A stretch of 9,580 nucleotides of DNA from Clostridia bacterium (lineage in GTDB: Bacteria; Bacillota_A; Clostridia; Oscillospirales; CAG-272). The stretch is from NCBI GenBank assembly GCA_017959485.1, contig JAGDAM010000248.1, positions 1 through 9,580 of the forward strand, read 5' to 3'. This document shows positions 6,661 to 9,580 of this stretch, piece after piece. How positions within the stretch are numbered: the stretch's first letter is position 1; each line of letters starts with the position of its first letter. The notes under the pieces are model-generated. The model worked only from the letters and a program-made list of their open reading frames with translations, did not search any database and was not told where the DNA came from. The translations under genes were made by a program, and so were the position numbers.

Positions 6661-8013
6661 ATGTCAAAAATCGGATTTGTGGGATTCGGAGAAGTCAATA
6701 CTCCGGTCGACGTGGTCATCAGAAAATGCAAAGCCGCCGAAGAGGCGCTGCGTGCGGAGGGACTGGATCTGCTTTCGGTCTATCCCGTCTCGGACGACTA
6801 TGAGGAAAAAGATATCGCGAAGGCGGTTTCGGCCCTGTCGGCGGAGCCCTTCGACGCGCTCGTCCTCTGCGTCGCCGGCTGGATACCCACTCACGCCGTG
6901 GTTAAGATCACCGAGCATTACAGACATATCCCGATGGTCCTCTGGGGACTCTGCGGCTGGTACGAGGGCGACACTCTCGTGACTACCGCCGACCAGGCCG
7001 GCACTTCGGGCCTGCGCGCGACCTTCGAGGCGCTCGGATACAGGTTCAAATACGTTTACGATATTATCGGCAAAAAGACCCGCTCGGCCGACGTCGCCTC
7101 CTTCTGCCGCGCCGCCGTCGCCGCGAAACAGCTCCGCCACGACAAGGTGGGAATGGCCGGCTACCGCGACATGAACCTTTACGGAACTCTCTACGACGGC
7201 TCTTCTCTCAAACGGACGACCGGGCTCGAGATTGAGACCTTCGAGATGCTAGAGATCGCTCAGCGCTACGAAAAACTGGATCCGGCAGAGATTGCCGACG
7301 TCGTCGAAAAACGCCTCTCCCGCTGGCACTTTCTCAAGCCGGCAAACAGAAAATCTCTTGAAAAAGCTGCCGGATATTATCTAGCCGTTAAGCAGATAGC
7401 CGAAGAGAGACACTACAGATCGATTTCGATCAAGGACGTCGACGGAATGAAGAAACTCTGCGGCTTCCCGCCCGCCCCTATATTCATGCTCCTTTCGGAG
7501 GACGGATATACGACGATCCCCGAGAACGATTCGCTCGGAGCCGCCACCCAGCTGATGATGAACCGGCTGACCTGCCAACTCGCCGGATATCTCGAGTTCT
7601 ACGAGTTCTTTGAGAACAGCGTTCTCGCCGGAGTTCCCGACTTCATCGCCGCAGACATGGTCGACGGAGACGCCTACACCGTGCTTCCCGCCGCCTTCGG
7701 TCTGCTCGATCAGGGCATACTCAACGTCTCGAAGGTGAAGACCGGCGAGCTTACCATGGCGCGTCTGGTATACAAATGCGGCAGATATATTATGCACGTG
7801 GTCAAGGGTACCGGCAAGAATCCGCCCAAGTGGGAGGAGTGCGGCTGGGACAAGCCCGCGCCGCAGCTTTCGGCTCTTGAGATCGAGCTGCCTGACGTCC
7901 CGCGCTTCGCCGACAACGTCGCCTGCCAGCATTATATCATCACTTACGGAGACAACAGAGCGCTCATCCGGGATCTCTGCCGGATACTCGGTATCGAGGT
8001 TCAGGAACTCTGA
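6661..8013 (+). CDS. L-fucose/L-arabinose isomerase family protein
   Basis: A 450-residue cytosolic protein resembling the short FucI-like group (E. coli FucI itself is about 590 residues). Expected reaction: metal-dependent aldose-ketose isomerisation. The N-terminal half has an alternating alpha/beta pattern with the segment LVLCVAGWIPTHAV near 67-80, typical of the family. In the C-terminal half, PENDSLGAAT places a probable metal ligand at Glu288. The second acidic ligand expected 24 residues later (Glu337/Asp361 in E. coli FucI, from memory) falls on Glu312, and QHYIITYGD places the probable metal His at 424. The start has GAGGA at 6649-6653, 7 nt upstream. It is the last gene of the operon and follows the kinase by 12 nt, so its product is probably that kinase's substrate. 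The sugar is unknown; activity is likely but the Glu-for-Asp change leaves some doubt. Confidence 0.88.
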   Translation: MSKIGFVGFGEVNTPVDVVIRKCKAAEEALRAEGLDLLSVYPVSDDYEEKDIAKAVSALSAEPFDALVLCVAGWIPTHAVVKITEHYRHIPMVLWGLCGWYEGDTLVTTADQAGTSGLRATFEALGYRFKYVYDIIGKKTRSADVASFCRAAVAAKQLRHDKVGMAGYRDMNLYGTLYDGSSLKRTTGLEIETFEMLEIAQRYEKLDPAEIADVVEKRLSRWHFLKPANRKSLEKAAGYYLAVKQIAEERHYRSISIKDVDGMKKLCGFPPAPIFMLLSEDGYTTIPENDSLGAATQLMMNRLTCQLAGYLEFYEFFENSVLAGVPDFIAADMVDGDAYTVLPAAFGLLDQGILNVSKVKTGELTMARLVYKCGRYIMHVVKGTGKNPPKWEECGWDKPAPQLSALEIELPDVPRFADNVACQHYIITYGDNRALIRDLCRILGIEVQEL

Positions 8014-8035
8014 CCGCCGTCCCGCGCGGAGCGCG

Positions 8036-8076
8036 AAAAAACGGGGCCGTAAAACAGACAGCTTTTTTACGGCCCC
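8036..8076 (-). terminator. Rho-independent terminator for the minus-strand oxidoreductase gene
   Basis: A perfect 12-bp stem, GGGGCCGTAAAA (8043-8054) with TTTTACGGCCCC (8065-8076), and a 10-nt loop. Read on the minus strand it is followed at once by GTTTTTT (8042-8036), the expected U-tract, about 110 nt after the TAA at 8187-8185. On the plus strand no U-tract follows, so it probably serves mainly the minus-strand gene. Confidence 0.8.
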
Positions 8077-8115
8077 ATGGTATTATTGGATTATGGTTCG
8101 CTGAAATAATGATGC

Positions 8116-8157
8116 AATAGGGGCTGTATAAATGCTTGACATTTTACAGCCCCTATT
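8116..8157 (+). terminator. Long hairpin, probable operon terminator
   Basis: A perfect 13-bp stem, AATAGGGGCTGTA (8116-8128) with TACAGCCCCTATT (8145-8157). It continues after one bulged T (8129) into 5 more pairs, AAATG (8130-8134) with CATTT (8140-8144), closing on a 5-nt loop. It lies 102 nt past the isomerase stop and is followed by AU-rich but not pure U sequence (ATATTCATTC). Termination in the plus direction is likely by position. A bidirectional role is possible, since the minus-strand flank (GCATCATTATTTC) is equally weak. Confidence 0.55.
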
Positions 8158-8184
8158 ATATTCATTCATCGGCAAACAAGGCCT

Positions 8185-9580
8185 TTATTTCTTTTCGGTT
8201 TTTCCCTCGTGATATTCCTCCTCGGTGTTTACGGCCCAGACGTTCTTTTTCTCGTGCGAGCCCGAGGCGAGCGTGCGCACGGCTTCGACCGCCGTCAGCA
8301 TCGAGTGATCCATATTGTTGTATCTGTGCTGGCCGTTCCGCCCGAGGCACCACAGGTTTTCGATGCCGGACAGATAATCCCTGACGGTATCGAACTCGGA
8401 GTAGGTGTCGAAATAGGCGGGGTAGGCTTTTTTGACTTTTAGGCGGCAGGCGTCCTTAACCTCGGACGGGTCTTTGATAACACCGATCTTAGCGAGCTCT
8501 TCCCTTGCCATCCGGATGAATTCCTCATCCGGCATATTCCAGTATTCGTCGCCCTCCGAGCAGAAATACTCGAGACCCACCCAGACGGTATGCTCGGGAT
8601 CGGCGACGAGATAAGGCGACCAGTTGTTGTAAATCTGAAGCCGTCCGAGCTTTACTCCGCGGTCCTGGATGTAGATCCAGTTGTCGGGAACGTCTCCGGT
8701 CAGCGTCTTAACCGAAGTGCGGTTTTCGAGAGCCAGCCGGTCCACGAGCAGTCCGACCGTTTGATAGTCGCGGTAGGGAAGTCCGGCGGCGACGCGCGCG
8801 ACGTCCTCCGGAACTCCGTTCATTCCTCCGACCAGATCCCTGACCGGCATCGTCGAGAAGAATTCGTCGCCTTCGAAAACGCGCCCGTCCGACGCGACGG
8901 CGGCGGTGACGCGGCTTCCCTCGGTCCTGATCTTTTCGACTCTGCAGTTCAGGATTATCTCTCCGCCCATCTTTTTTATGTCGTCGGCGAGAAACTCCCA
9001 GAGCTGCCCGGGTCCCAGTTTCGGATACTTGAACTCTTCGATGAGAGAGGTGTTCACCTTGCGGTTTTTGACCTTGAATATCTTACCGAAAGCATCCTTC
9101 AGTATGCCGAATATCGAGAGTCCCTTCGTCCGCTGCTTGCCCCAGGAGGCGTCGATCTCGGACGGGTGTCTGCCCCACAGGTTCTCGGTGTAGTACTCGA
9201 AGAACATTTCGTAAAGTTTCTTGCCGAAGGAGTTTACGTAGAGGTTTTCGAGATTGGTCTCGGGACGCTTGTGAAACACCGACGCAAGGTATGAAAAACC
9301 TACCTTCATCGTGGTCGCGAAGCCGAAGTTTCTGAAGGTCTCGGGCTTGAGCGAAATCGGATAGTCGTAAAACTTTCCGTCGAAGAAGATGCGCGAGATA
9401 CGGCGGCGCTTGAGCATGACCCTGTCGCAGGTTTCGGGGTCGGGACCGCCCGGTTCGAGCGCCTTTTCGACGCCGAGCTTCTTGTCGTCGAAGGACGGCT
9501 TGCCCTGCGCCGGCATCAGCTCGTCCCAGAGGCGGTTGATTTCGTCGGATTTGGTGAAGAAACGGTGCCCTCCCAGATCC
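8185..9580 (-). CDS. FAD-dependent oxidoreductase, amine-oxidase/UDP-galactopyranose-mutase-like (partial, N-terminus off window)
   Basis: The reading frame is open from the window edge (first full codon 9579-9577) to TAA at 8187-8185, 465 codons including the stop. The visible protein starts with DLGGHRFFTK, a motif found just after the N-terminal FAD-binding GxGxxG fold in this family, so about 40-50 residues including that fold are probably missing. Other family marks: YDYPISLKPETF near visible residues 71-82, YPKLGPGQLWE near 185-195, and the C-terminal FAD-contacting LGRNGQHRYNNMDHSM near 412-427. Relatives are annotated as protoporphyrinogen-oxidase-like or UDP-galactopyranose-mutase-like proteins and often sit in surface-polysaccharide loci. 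True mutase activity is not shown here. The internal ATG at 9516 is not the start, because the conserved GGHRFFTK lies upstream of it. The last residues are Lys/Glu-rich. The gene is convergent with the sugar operon and its promoter is outside the window. Confidence 0.88.
   Translation of the reverse strand, partial: DLGGHRFFTKSDEINRLWDELMPAQGKPSFDDKKLGVEKALEPGGPDPETCDRVMLKRRRISRIFFDGKFYDYPISLKPETFRNFGFATTMKVGFSYLASVFHKRPETNLENLYVNSFGKKLYEMFFEYYTENLWGRHPSEIDASWGKQRTKGLSIFGILKDAFGKIFKVKNRKVNTSLIEEFKYPKLGPGQLWEFLADDIKKMGGEIILNCRVEKIRTEGSRVTAAVASDGRVFEGDEFFSTMPVRDLVGGMNGVPEDVARVAAGLPYRDYQTVGLLVDRLALENRTSVKTLTGDVPDNWIYIQDRGVKLGRLQIYNNWSPYLVADPEHTVWVGLEYFCSEGDEYWNMPDEEFIRMAREELAKIGVIKDPSEVKDACRLKVKKAYPAYFDTYSEFDTVRDYLSGIENLWCLGRNGQHRYNNMDHSMLTAVEAVRTLASGSHEKKNVWAVNTEEEYHEGKTEKK

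Noticed and set aside
8023..8035. Small hairpin CGCGC-GGA-GCGCG just after the isomerase stop
   Set aside because: Only 5 bp with a 3-nt loop, and followed on the plus strand by A6 rather than a U-tract, so not a terminator for the operon by itself.
8014..8184. Possible small gene in the convergent gap
   Set aside because: The short frames here overlap the hairpins, lack ribosome binding sites and run antisense into the oxidoreductase gene.
8590..9294. A 234-codon plus-strand frame opposite the FAD oxidoreductase
   Set aside because: Antisense shadow of a conserved gene; no recognisable motif.
9514..9516. ATG at 9516 as the start of the FAD oxidoreductase
   Set aside because: The same frame continues upstream to the window edge and encodes the conserved GGHRFFTK, so the true start is outside the window.

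Overview
The window is about 57% GC by eye and densely coding. It looks like a chromosomal segment of an anaerobic Firmicute-type bacterium, most likely a GC-rich Clostridia lineage. The grounds are AGGAG-type ribosome binding sites, sigma-70/sigma-A promoters with exact TATAAT boxes, an 8-TM tandem FtsX-type ABC permease, and short sugar kinase and isomerase genes packed together. That assignment is inference: no rRNA or tRNA is present to confirm it. There is no sign of a phage, insertion sequence, CRISPR array or other mobile element.

Layout. (1) Positions 1-1521, minus strand: most of a GTP-type phosphoenolpyruvate carboxykinase, with its C-terminus cut off by the window edge. (2) Positions 1522-1684: a short divergent control region with two back-to-back promoters, each with an exact TATAAT and a 17-nt spacer. 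(3) Positions 1685-8013, plus strand: a tight five-gene run, read here as one operon. It encodes an unrecognised 150-residue three-TM protein, a 774-residue FtsX/MacB-type permease, its ATPase, an FGGY-family carbohydrate kinase, and an L-fucose/L-arabinose isomerase-family protein. Two junctions are ATGA stop/start overlaps and the other gaps are 22 and 12 nt. (4) Positions 8014-8184: a convergent intergenic region holding two related hairpins, at least one of them a convincing terminator. (5) Positions 8185-9580, minus strand: a FAD-dependent oxidoreductase of the amine-oxidase / UDP-galactopyranose-mutase-like group, cut off at its N-terminus.

How the genes may work together. The kinase and isomerase have the form of an aldose to ketose to ketose-phosphate route, but no aldolase or epimerase, solute-binding protein or sugar-importer permease is visible. 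The transporter in the same operon belongs instead to the MacB/LolD/FtsX class, which normally exports peptides or lipids, extracts lipoproteins, or senses and relieves envelope stress. This mix of an envelope-type ABC system, an unknown small membrane protein and a sugar kinase/isomerase pair is the most noteworthy feature of the window. The sugar, the ABC substrate and the role of the small protein cannot be settled from sequence alone. PEPCK (gluconeogenesis/anaplerosis) is divergently transcribed and may share control with the operon only through the short intergenic region.
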